A stretch of 64,000 nt of DNA from Phallusia mammillata (lineage: Eukaryota > Chordata > Ascidiacea > Phlebobranchia > Ascidiidae), in contig QLIY01000064.1 in assembly GCA_003260075.1 (NCBI GenBank), positions 159,550 through 223,549 on the forward strand, written 5' to 3'. Below the pieces are notes generated by a model, which was given only the letters and a program-made list of their open reading frames with translations, did no database searches and was not told the DNA's origin. Position 1 is the first letter of the stretch, and every line of letters starts with the position of its first letter. Positions 1-10,849 of this stretch are shown here, piece after piece. The position numbers and the translations under genes were made by a program.

Positions 1-124
1 TGGCAATATGTGCTAAGCCACCCTTCTAGTTTACCATTTACTTTTTTGCCTAAAAGCAGAAAAAATGTTTGTTATAAACTTCATCGTATTTGTTTTTTAA
101 CAAACTTTTGTTTGCATATTCCAG

Positions 125-3100
125 ACGCTTGTTCTAATTGTTGTTGGAACTGGAATTTTGTTTTCTTCGATTTTTCATCTCGGATTAAAGGAAGGACCTT
201 CACGGCGTCACTCTTTTATAGAACCAGAAGATTTCTGCACAGAAAATTGTGAGCAAGTTAATCAACAAAATTATCGTTGCACTAAACCATAAAGAGTTGA
301 AAAAAACTGTTGCCATCCATTTTAATATGAACTGCAGACAGTGCACGCCTGGCTTTTTACCATGTTACTCTTAACAAACTGGAGTGCTATTAGATGGCCG
401 CCCTTAGCCCATGTGGCAGATGTCTTGTCACCAGCTGCACTGATGAGACCTTGTAAGTCAAAATATTGTGCACTGTCTGCGGCTTAACATTTATTGGCTT
501 TATGCTTTCACATTTTAGTGCTGCTTTTTACAACATAGGATAACATTGCCTTATATTGCAGGTGAATCAAATGGACAGGTTGTGCCTGATGAAAACACAC
601 AACTCATCCATGGACCGGATGAAAACACACCACTGATCCAGGGACGGGATGAAAACACACCAATCATTCAAATCAAAACTCCAGGTACAAAAATTGTGTA
701 ATTGCAAGTCGTCACAAATAAAACTTATATGTTGAGAACTTGATACACTGCACTGTTACGACAAACAACACCATCATTTTTCTTTTCTGTTGGATTGGAA
801 TTGCTGCAAAGTGCAAAATATTGCTAACTACCGCTTTTGCTAATGTGCGATTTTGTTTTGCTTGGCAAAAATCCTATTTGTCTGGTTTAGAGTCTGGCAG
901 ACGTGGAAAGTAATACAGTGATTTGATTGATGAGCACAACTTCTGCAGAGGTTTAAATATGTGCTGCATTGAGTTGTGTCCAAATTTGTGCAAAATTTTT
1001 TATTTTGAAAGTTGTCTCCATTTTGATGCTAAATATGGGCATTTTTCATTTTGTTCAGCTTTCTTTTTATTTGTTTGTTTTTTTGTGATGAAGTTTGTCG
1101 AAATATTGTGATAAAAATAAATTGCATTAAGTAACCATTATTTATTTATTTTAGAAATAACAACAATCGCTTGCTCAATAAACCACTGGTATGACTGGTT
1201 CAAGAAACCCATGTTTTATCAGGTGAGTGAATCAAAAAGTTTTACTTCAAATGTAAACAGGAAAACTGTGTAGTGGGTATTTAATGCTAAGATTAATTGA
1301 ACCAGGGTTTATAAACTGTGAAATGTTTCCTACCTTAAAACATTTTGTGGTATTGAATTTAAGTAGGTGGTATATAGTCATCAATCAGAATTCAATTGTG
1401 GGTGAAATGTTTCTTGTTTAAATAAAGCAAGCAAATGTGATCAGTGGAGTAAAAAGTTGAAAGTCCTGAACTGATCCCATGACAAAAGCTGTATAAGGAA
1501 CCGGCACTTGCAGGTTTAGTTGGTTTTGTGCCAAGATATTGAGCTGGTGACTTGCACGATTTGTAACATAAATGAAACATGACTCAGTGCTGGACTTTAT
1601 GTAATACAAATACCAGAACGTCTTGTGACCCAAACCTTTGCCACCAGAATAGGAAACTGATAAAATGCATGTCATGTTTAGCATTGTCCCATGCTAACTT
1701 GTAATTTAAACACTTTTCTTCAAACAAATCAATTGCTGTACTTCATATGTGTGTTATTTTTAAATGAACATTATATGTGAACGTTCTTTAAATAAGCACA
1801 AACTTGTTGTTGCAGACTGCAATGTTGTACATGTGCACAAGATTGGTGGTGAACCTTTCACAGGTAAAATCTAAATTAAATGTTGGGGTGCAAATAATTT
1901 TTTTGGGGGAAAATTTATGTGGGGCTAAGTTGCAGATTGTAACTCATTACCTAATTAAAGCTTAATATTGTGACACTAAAAAAAGCTTTTTATACTTTTT
2001 CTGCAGAAGACACATTTGATTTTTATCATGTACTTTCTGTTTATCGGGACTTAAAAACAATAGTATCATTTGTTTTGTGTAGGTCTACATTCCAATGTAT
2101 TTGACAGACACATTAAAACTACACAAACAATACATTGCTGTTGTTCCACTTGTTGTTTACTTGTCTGGGTTTTTGGCTGCTGTGTTAGTGAGACCGGTCA
2201 CAAGTTTCATTTCACAGGAGGTCAGTGACAAAATTTAAAATTTGGTGAAAAGTATGTCAGAAAAATATTTAACTGTAAATACTAATGAAAAAAAAGGATG
2301 AAATTTGAAATTACAATTTTATTTCTTCACACAAATACAGCCAAAATATATTTGCAGGTTGTTTATTTCTTTGGAGGCTTGTTGGTGCTGGGAGCCTGTA
2401 TCTGGGCTCACTTTATTCCCATGAACAGTTTTATGGTGTTCGGAATGGCCGTGTTTCTCGGGATGGGGACGTCAATCATCCTTGTGATGTCACTATCAAT
2501 GACAGCAAAGCTCATCGGCAAAGCAACTGTAAGTATTTTGCTAATGATAACGCTGTTTCGGGTAAGGTATATTTGTATGGGATTTTTCAAGCAAAACAAA
2601 CGGCTTGTAACACTGTGTTAAGCCCATTTGATCTCACATAGATGATAAGGTTTAGATTATATTATAGCAGTGGTGGGATTCAGCTGGTTCGCACAGGTTC
2701 TATAGAACCGTTTAACAAAATTTTATGCGATCAGCGAACCAGTTAGCATTACTGGTTACTGTCAATGGACTTTTTGGGGGGGGGGGTTGGTGGGATTCAG
2801 CCGGTTCGCACAGGTTCTATAGAACCGTTTAACAAAATTTTATGCAATCAGCGAACCAGTTAGCATTACTGGTTACTGTCAATGGACTTTTTGTAACAGA
2901 ACCGGCTGAAAAATATGACTTTTGTGATAGAACCGCTGCAAAATATGACTTTTGTGGATATGACTTTTGTGATAGACCTGGCTGACAAAAAATGTAATCC
3001 CACCACTGATTACAAGGTGTGAAATATATAAATCCTGGCCCACATGCACCATAATTTTCAGTTACATATTTTCATATCTCCAGCATGTTGAAGCAACTAT

Positions 3101-3602
3101 TGAAACTTTGATAGTTTTCCTGCCTCCTGTGTTGTATTCATTCACTCCAGCTTCATCAGTGTCTTTGTTTCTTCTGTTAATAGCTGGTTGCTCAAAGTTG
3201 ACCCATATACACCGTAATATTCAATACATGATACGATACACATATTTCAGAGAACCGGAGCTTTTGTTTATGGAGCAATGAGTTTAACTGACAAAGTGTC
3301 CAATGGAGTTGCTGTTGTCATAATTCAAAACCTCAATCCATGTTTGTGAGTCGACTGCGTTCAGTGTTTGTAAAAAATTAATGGTTTTTGCAGGACATTT
3401 TGTTAAATGTATTTTTTACATTTTCAGATGTGAATGTAACAGATGTGCGGTATTTTTTCGTGGAGTTATGTCATACGTTATTGGTGCAATTATGGTCTTG
3501 GCTCTTATTTCATTATTTACAATAAAATTCACAAAGAAAATAAAACCATCGTCACAAATTGAAAACATACAACAACACAATGGTATGTATGATGTCATAT
3601 AA
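125..3602 (+). CDS. MFSD12: MFSD12-like major facilitator transporter, 3' part (8 exons)
   Basis: Exons 125-248, 562-684, 1155-1222, 1816-1863, 2083-2220, 2358-2528, 3251-3345 and 3428-3602 join in one frame with GT-AG introns; TAA ends at 3602. About 313 residues are visible. The start and the first half of the membrane helices lie upstream of the window. Recognisable family features, in order, are a helix ending in FHLGLKEG, an acidic loop with three DENT(P/Q)LI-type repeats, [69 protein letters not shown] and the cysteine cluster NPCLCECNRC before the last helix. Vertebrate MFSD12 is a lysosome and melanosome membrane protein needed for cysteine import; that role here is inferred from family. 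The intron between 2528 and 3251 carries a hAT-like element. Confidence 0.9.
334..480. mobile_element. MITE with perfect 13-bp terminal inverted repeats (copy 1)
   Basis: Begins GCAGACAGTGCAC and ends with its exact reverse complement GTGCACTGTCTGC. It lies in an MFSD12 intron. Related copies sit at about 3627-3779 (same strand) and about 47229-47345 (opposite strand). It has no coding capacity. Confidence 0.75.
2668..3008. mobile_element. hAT-like MITE, family A (copy 1)
   Basis: Starts CAGTGGTGGGATT and ends AATCCCACCACTG, typical hAT-style terminal inverted repeats. The interior carries AACCGGCTGA and TATGACTTTTGTGAT modules. The left half is repeated around an 11-G run (2766-2776), which looks like an assembly join. 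Other copies lie at 30842-31016, 36329-36584 and 46356-46567. Confidence 0.75.
2766..2776. other. G11 run between direct copies (probable assembly join)
   Basis: Flanked on both sides by nearly the same sequence of about 95-110 bases (2671-2765 and 2777-2890). This is the only case of this artefact type in G rather than C. Confidence 0.6.
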
Positions 3603-3626
3603 GATTTGTGAGCAAACAATCATCTT

Positions 3627-3779
3627 GCAGACAGTGCACAATGTTTCCACCTATAAGTTTTCTTGCTGCTCCCAACAAACAGAAGTACCGTTGGATGGTT
3701 ACACTAGTCAATACGGCCGATCTCTTGTCACCAGCTGCAATGATGGGACCTTATTGGTTGAAACAGTGTGCATTGCAGC
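3627..3779. mobile_element. MITE copy 2 of the 334-480 family
   Basis: The left end GCAGACAGTGCAC is perfect. The internal segment CTTGTCACCAGCTGCA is shared with copy 1. The right end is degraded. It lies just downstream of the MFSD12 stop codon. Confidence 0.65.
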
Positions 3780-5920
3780 TTCTCATATATTGGCTTGGTG
3801 CTTTTATTACATAACAATACATCTGTTTATCACAATCAGGTTCTGATGACCAACAATCTGAGTGAAACAACAGAGGAATGCTTAAACTTTTTCATATTAC
3901 CTGTGAAAGCTTGTGCAATATTTCATTAGTTGCTCTTACAGTATTGCATTGTGTTCAGTTATTTGCCTTGTTCACACAAAATTTGTTTTGGCATCGGTAC
4001 ATCGCTATTATCTGGCGTGAAACCATGAAATGCTGGTGCTTGAAAGAACTCATGTTGGGAATTTAACCTTACAAAAAACCTCTCCTTGCAAACAATAACA
4101 CTTTATCTAATGAAGCAATCCACCCACATGGAAGCCTCAATGCATAAGTTGTGCTTTCCACTTGTATTTGTCTCATTACATTGCTTCAAGTCATGAGATC
4201 TATTACTTCAAATTTTTCTATTTTTTATTAGCAAAACAGTGTTTGCCACAAAATGAATTTTAGATACATAATGAAAACATTACACACCTAGCAAAATTTG
4301 TCAGAAATTTTTACAAACTTTGCTGTGCACTTTATTTCTTTGTAAAGTTTTTTTCTTTTCCTTCAATATTTGTCTTTTGACAATCACTATCGTATGATAA
4401 CATTCCATCTTTTCCCCTAAATATATTTTCCATCTCGCAAAAAACTGTTGTTGGCAAAATCTGTGGTTTGGTAGATTGCTTCCTCTAAGTTAAATAGGTT
4501 GAACACATTTCAGAAACTTATGCTCAGACTTTTACCAACTCTATTAAAAACATTCCGTTCAGTTGTCACACAAAATAATTTATTAGATATCTTGTAAATT
4601 CGATAACACACGTTTGAATATCAAAATTGCACTGACAGTTGTGTTGTTTACTACAAACTGATTTGCTTATCATTGGCACATCATGCTTATGTGAGTACTG
4701 TAAATTAATTGAGGCATTAGGTTCAAAGTTCCTAAAACATAATTAAATTTTTAACAACAGGTAACTTACATGAAATAAAACAATCACCCAATTATGCTGA
4801 AATGCAATACACAAAAATGTGTTCATTGTCTTGAAAATAGGCTTGTAACATGAAAGAGTAGACTGTTATTGGGCAAAGCTGTGATTTTGTGGATTGCTTG
4901 GTCTAAGACTTACTTAGACTCTAAGTTAATGCAGAGTTATGTCAAACTTCTGTACTAAAAACATTTAATGATAGGTGTGATGTAAAAGATAATGCTTTAA
5001 ACAAATGTGTTAGGTATCATACTAATGATTTTTTTTTTGGTTTCTTGCAAATTCAAAACAAACATTAAATGGCAAAGTTGTTGTCTACTATGAAAGTACT
5101 TTGCTTTTTAGTGGCAAAACATCATGTTTATGTGAGAATGACGAATTAATTGAAGCATTAGGTTCGAAGTTCGTAAAACATAATTGCATTTATTACACAA
5201 CCTCACATGTAATAGAATACAACATACACACATTTAAGCAGAAATGCATTGACAAAAGTTTGTTCCTTGTCTTGTCAATAAATCTTTGTCTTACAGTAAA
5301 CAGGAAGAAAAAATGATTTACCCAGTCTGCTAGCAATCAATTTGCACTCCAAAAATTTGATTGCTTAAATGCAGTGACAATGTTTTATCTAATTGAACTG
5401 GTTGTACATGTAAATTAATGAACAATAAAAGTGCATTATGGATATGCAATTTATGCTGGTATGTTAGGATTCAGCTTCCACTGCAATATGCTTCAGAACA
5501 AATTATGTTTAATTAGTTACAAAATGTTGCAGTATCCTCCTTTCTTCTCTGATATCAACCACGAAATCTGAAAGTTAAATGAATTCATAAAAGGTTGACA
5601 TTAGTGATGGGACGAGTACTCCGTACTTAGAATCGAATGATTTCAGTGGTATCGATACTAGTACTCGGTATCGAAATATTTCGAATCTGGGCAACTTTTT
5701 GCCAAAATTTGCTTTCAGAGCACTAAATCAGGAAAAAGTTCTGCCAGGTTGCAATATTGTTTTGACTATCGTGTGGAAATCACATTTTTCTACATGTTTC
5801 TGCATATGTGTGTGTGCATGTAACCTGAACATGGCAGATAAATTAGCTAGTGATATACAACTAAGTACAACACTATACATTTAGGCACTCAGTAACTTTA
5901 TTATTAATATTTCTATAGTC
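3780..5920. other. Intergenic, includes a diverged tandem duplication
   Basis: No gene recognised. Segments around 4440-4850 and 4860-5290 are diverged copies at an offset of roughly 420-440 bases. For example, AATTAATTGAGGCATTAGGT near 4705 matches AATTAATTGAAGCATTAGGT near 5145. Short open frames here lack protein-like features. Confidence 0.6.
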
Positions 5921-6522
5921 CAGGGGTCGCCAACCCGCGGCTCCGGAGCCGCATGCGGCTCTTTGATCCCTCTGATGCGGCTCAGTTTTTGAATTTACCA
6001 AATGTTGTACATTTGAATAAAAATTATGTGACGATTATGCCGAACACAAAAGTCGAACACGAAAATTGAAGTGCAGTAGCATGACTGTACTCGCTTGTTG
6101 TAGTTACCTGCAACCCCATCTCTATACCATCAAACGTGAAGTCTGAAAGAGGCAAACTGGCGGCGCGCAGGTTAATACGCAATATGAGACAATACTGTTT
6201 TTGTTTGCAGTGTGTGTGCGCGCGTAACAATAGCTGTTTGTTAATTGTTACGTAACAAACGCGTTAACAAAGGAATACAAATCTGCAAAAACAGAATATG
6301 CAACGCTACGTAAAGTTGTTTTCTCTGCTGACGAGACTAGTATACCAGTGTGTCTAATATGCAATGAAACACTAGCTAACAACAAAAAGTCGAATGTCAT
6401 AAGACTAAAAACGTTTTGCATTTTATTTTAAATTTTAAAACGACTTTGTGGCTCCCAGTGTTTTTTTACTACGTGAAACTGGTCTGAGTGGCTCTTTGAG
6501 TGGTAAAGGTTGGCGACCCCTG
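5921..6522 (+). mobile_element. hAT-like element, family B, with decayed transposase remnant
   Basis: The terminal inverted repeats are CAGGGGTCGCCAAC at the left and GTTGGCGACCCCTG at the right. Flanking octamers CTATAGTC and CTCTAGTG match at 6 of 8 positions, consistent with an eroded 8-bp target duplication. The interior includes a short coding remnant at about 6270-6431. About 600 bp long, so not autonomous. Confidence 0.8.
6270..6431 (+). pseudogene. Fragment of hAT transposase N-terminal zinc-binding region
   Basis: An open stretch of about 53 codons inside the hAT element reads VVFSADETSIPVCLICNET followed by LANNKKSNVIRLKTF. The C-x2-C pair in this setting resembles the start of the zinc finger of ZBED5/SCAND3-like domesticated hAT transposases. 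The His ligands and the catalytic domain are absent, and a stop follows. The rest has been deleted. Confidence 0.55.
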
Positions 6523-6545
6523 CTCTAGTGTTTTTGTAATGATTT

Positions 6546-9500
6546 CTATAAAAAAAAATCTTGCAACATAACAATTAAACTAGCCACCATAGATAGATTT
6601 TTTTCAGTGTACGGAGGATAACGCGACTCGACCAACATTTCCATTCCCTGTGTCCGTTGAACAACTGGTCGCTCATGCGTGAAGGTGTTGAATCCAAACT
6701 TTCCGTGGTACGAACCCATTCCACTGTTGCCTGCAAATAATAATTGATAATTATGAAAAATAGCACATGTGCTCGCAAGGTTGTTGGTTCTAATCTCATC
6801 TCAACCACTTATTGAAGCTTTGCCAATGAGTTATCCACTGACCGTAATAAACCCATATTCCAAGATTTGTTAGTTTTCCATGTTTAGTTTAAACCCATCT
6901 TACCCACTCCCCCAAATGGAACATTGGGCACAGCAGCTTGCATCAGAACATCGTTGACAGTTGTTCCTCCGCTTGACACGTTGTCCAAAACATCATCTAC
7001 AACCTGGAAAAAAACACAAGTTTGTCATCAGGTTTGCAAATATTTAACGTTCAAATTGTTTCAAGTTTATAGAGCTCTTCTGGCATTTTTATTTGATGTG
7101 TTGTGATGAGCTTGCGTTTAACTCTTTATTCCTTTATCGTGCACTGCACTACTATGCGCATTCAGTGATATTTACCCTGATGAAGGCGACCTGTATAGGA
7201 AATGTTGGAATAAAAATACATTTGCGAGAAGAGCTCTAATAAAAATACAGTTGCCAGAAGAGCTCTACAACAGCTTATACTTCAAATAGTTTCTTGCCTT
7301 GTTGTTGTTTGAGAAAACGTACATCGCAAGCGGTTTTTCTCCTGAGTTCATAATTCGAATCGCTTCTTCGTGTCCGGAAACGGAGATAATCGGCATCAGC
7401 GGGCCGAATATCTCCCCTTGCATGATTGTATCATCCATAGAAATGTCTCGGTAAACTGTTGGAGCTGGAACATAGAATGCAGTAAGGTGAGTTGTTAGTT
7501 TATGTTATGAAATGAACCGATCACCAAGTTGATACTGACAACACCATTGTAAATAGCCATACAAAAAACATTCACATAAAATTGATAAAAATGCAGATAG
7601 TATGCCATTATTGATTGACAAATTAGCTTTGATAATTTGCATTGTATGTTTAATAGCTTTATCATAAATTCAAAGTTGCGATAAATGTAAGCAATTATTT
7701 TGTTTTTTTGACATGTGAAGTGTCGCAAACAAAAACAGTGGCACAAGAAAACAGCTAAAACACTGTTGTAGAAGCCACAATTAGTCAGATCATAAATTTA
7801 TGAGTGGTAAATCATAAAAGGTTTGGTATTGATTTTCAAAAATTTCATGTTTTTTTTAGTTACAGCCTCTTAACCACTTCTGGAAAGGCATGGGTTAGTT
7901 CCAGCAACTGAGCCACACAGGCTCTGTAACAACAGTCCAATCACAAGCACCTTTGCATGCCTTGTTTGCTGAACATTCCACCTTGTTAGAAGGTGGTCAA
8001 ACATTTATGTAACTTACCAATGTAACGCTCTGAAGGGTCTCGAACGCCACCAACAACTAGTTTGCTGCTTGGGACGTCATCCATTAACTTTGCAATCCGT
8101 GAAAAGTTTCGATCATTTATTATTCTCGACAAATCCAATGACTGCTTTGGGTCTTCACCGAAACAATGCAAAATTCTTTTTCTGAACAAGAACCAATATG
8201 AGGAAATGTTACAGATTAAAATATGTTGCAACAATTGAAATTGCTGATGATTGCAAAATGGGAAAAGTCATCACTGAACAACAACATTGGACTTTGTAAC
8301 TCTAAAGCAGGGGTCGGCAAATGTACTTGCTGTTTCCATGTGTTAATGACCTTGTGTGCTGGTTCCTGTCAGCAAACATCAATAATAAAGAGAAAGCAGA
8401 GTGTTTCGTGCATGTAAGGCTGAATTTTAAGACAATGGCTAGATAAAAACTGAAAACAAGCAGTGTAACAGGTTAAATTGTTACTTCAATTTAAACACGC
8501 AAATCGGTTGGCGTGCCATGAAAACCACCTCGCTTGCCCACCTTGGCACGGCTGCCAGGGGTTGCCGAACCCTGCTCTAGAATTTAAACTATTGATTGCA
8601 AAGATGAAGCAAACTGCCAAAATGACACACATGTGACATTAATAAAGAGATTTTGTAAGTTTGAAATTTCACATTATATTTGTACATAATGTTGGATATG
8701 GTGAAACTTTTACCATAGGTTTAAGTGAAGTTTTACCAGAATATGAAATTTCATGAAACTAGTAAATTATTAACCATGAACAAATAGAAGCTTAACTCAA
8801 CAAACATATTAAGTACATAGAACTTACTTGACAGCTTTACAAAATTCATCGACGACGGCTTCGTGGCACAGAATATAGTCACATGACGTGCATGTTTGCC
8901 CGGAGTTGATGAATTTACCCCATGTTATCCGATTTGCAACTGGAAATAAGAATAAAAAATGTTCACAAAGTAGCTAACAATTAATTGGTTAGTTTCAAAT
9001 TGAAAACCACGAGCTTTAAGGAAAATAAGGAAGTTTTGATGATTAAAAATTATTAACCTAATTTTTTACCAACCGATATCAATGTTGCTTTCCTTGTCAA
9101 TGTAAGCCGGGGATTTCCCTCCCAATTCCAAGGTCACAGGGGTCAAATTCTTTGCTGCGGCCGCCATCACTTTTTTCCCAACCTGAACAATACTTAGTCA
9201 GCAAATTTATAAGTTTCTTTAACTGTAGCAAACTCACAAATGATGACCCAGTGTAAAAAATGTGGTCAAATTTTTGATCCAAAATTTCAGTAGTTTCTTC
9301 AATTCCACCTTGCCATACTGGGAAACAATCCTGAAACGATAATAATTCAAGCTGTTTTTCATTTTATGCACATTTTCAGCAAAGGATCAATTTACCTGAT
9401 CAAGATATTTTGGGAGAAGTTCAGCAATTGCATTCGCTGTTGTGGATGAAACCTCGGATGGCTTCAAAACTGCACAATTGCCTGCAAAACATTTTGATGC

Positions 9501-10736
9501 TGAATTCCTTGTACAAATAAACAACACTCAGGCATTTTGAGTAAATATGGATAAATTATACCAGAGCAGAAAAATACTTTTATATTTTAGAAATCACAGT
9601 TCTCCAGGTCTATTTAAGGCGTTACACCAAATCAGCTGGTCACCAAGCATTCCCATATGGCAAGGGGTAGGCTAGAAAAATCTATGCTCCAGCTCCAGGG
9701 CTGATTTTAGTTATGGATTTAAATCTTAACAGTCTTATTTATATTTAACTTTATATTTTAGATGCTTTTTTACCAACAGTTCTTACCAGCTGCTATAGCC
9801 CCGACCAACGGGGCCAAGACAAGCAGGATTGGATAGTTCCATGCCCCGATGATCAACGTTACACCAAGCGGTTCTTTCTGTAGGTAGATCGAGTCAAATC
9901 CCTGATGCAAGTATTTCGACAAGTATGTCGGTTGAACCCATTGGTGTATGTTGTTTATGGCATGGTTGGCCTCATTTTTCACAACAATCAGCTCGGATAA
10001 AACTGTCTCGAATTTTGGCTGCAAACGAAAATGTAGTCTTTCGTAAAACAAGGCACTAAACAATGCAAATCAAATAATTCACTACACAGTTGGGTGCAGC
10101 ACTCACCTAAAAAGGCTAAATTTAAACTGCATTTTGATTTAAAAAAAGTTCTATGCCAGTTTGCAGAACATACAGACAGTTCCCAACGAGATCTTGGGCA
10201 TGCAGGACCATTATGTCCTGCATGTGCATGTGCAAGACCAATTTCAGCAGGTGCAAAGCAAGTAAAATAGGTAAAGGCAGGTCAATGTAATGACTTTTGG
10301 CAAAAAAAAAATCCGCGTAAACCCCTAAAATTCAATAATAATTGTGTGTGCAGCTGCTCTATGCAGACTGAATTCTGTAAAACAAACCTTTCGGATATCT
10401 CTAAGGACAGCCTGGATCAACAGTTGTTCGTTTTCGTTTACAAGTTTAACAATCCCGTTTAGCTGTTTGATTCTCCAATCAATTGGTTTCGTTACTCCAG
10501 ACCGAAAAGATTGCCTAAAACAGAAATATTGTTGCACACGAAATATTAAGAGCCCCCCCCCCACCGAAAAGATTGCCTAAAACAGAAATATTGTTGCACA
10601 CGAAATATTACCGGTAAGATTTGTAAAGAATTTAACAACACATTGAACTGTTTTATCAAACCACACACATTACACTACAGTTAAAATCCACAAAACCGGT
10701 TTACCTGACATTTTCCACAAGTTTAGCGGCGCACAT
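6546..10736 (-). CDS. ALDH3-family aldehyde dehydrogenase, complete, 11 exons
   Basis: Exons in transcript order: 10736-10705, 10514-10388, 10018-9787, 9481-9396, 9330-9238, 9182-9074, 8939-8828, 8181-8018, 7464-7298, 7003-6904, 6730-6546. They give 469 codons with phases agreeing at every junction. The start is [14 protein letters not shown]; the product is about 468 residues, normal for ALDH3 (about 450-485). Visible motifs are [16 protein letters not shown] (cofactor fold), [16 protein letters not shown] with the general base near Glu209, GQTC with the catalytic Cys near 243, GEIFGPLMP and PFGGVGNSGMG. The enzyme oxidises fatty or aromatic aldehydes to acids using NAD(P)+. The C-terminus has only a short hydrophobic stretch, so a membrane anchor as in ALDH3A2 is uncertain. 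The intron after 7298 uses a GC donor. Part of exon 2 is repeated next to a C10 run. Confidence 0.93.
7140..7270. repeat. Dispersed repeat (GAAGAGCTCTA / CGACCTGTATAGGA family)
   Basis: Contains CCCTGATGAAGGCGACCTGT followed by AGAAGAGCTCTA units. The same sequence appears in reverse at 63915-64000, and the GCCAGAAGAGCTCTATAAAC module recurs at 54172-54281 and, diverged, at 13350-13385. It lies in an ALDH intron. Confidence 0.6.
8308..8574. mobile_element. hAT-like MITE, family C
   Basis: Left end CAGGGGTCGGCAA and right end TTGCCGAACCCTG are inverted. Flanks CTCTAAAG and CTCTAGAA look like an eroded 8-bp duplication. In an ALDH intron. Confidence 0.7.
10553..10562. other. C10 run between direct copies (probable assembly join)
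   Basis: Left copy about 10501-10548 and right copy about 10564-10610 are the same sequence. It covers part of ALDH exon 2 and its splice acceptor, so a true tandem exon fragment is less likely than an unmerged overlap. Confidence 0.75.
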
Positions 10737-10849
10737 ATTTCTGTTTCAACCAGCAAACTGAGGTTGTTGCAAATTTGCTGTGTTTGAAAAATCAAAACAT
10801 GTGACAGTGACGTCAGAGGTAAACAATCCTATCAACCGAAACGTGTGCA

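Noticed and set aside
10501..10610. Tandemly duplicated ALDH exon 2 fragment
   Set aside because: The second copy sits across a C10 run, lacks the rest of the exon and matches the general join artefact.
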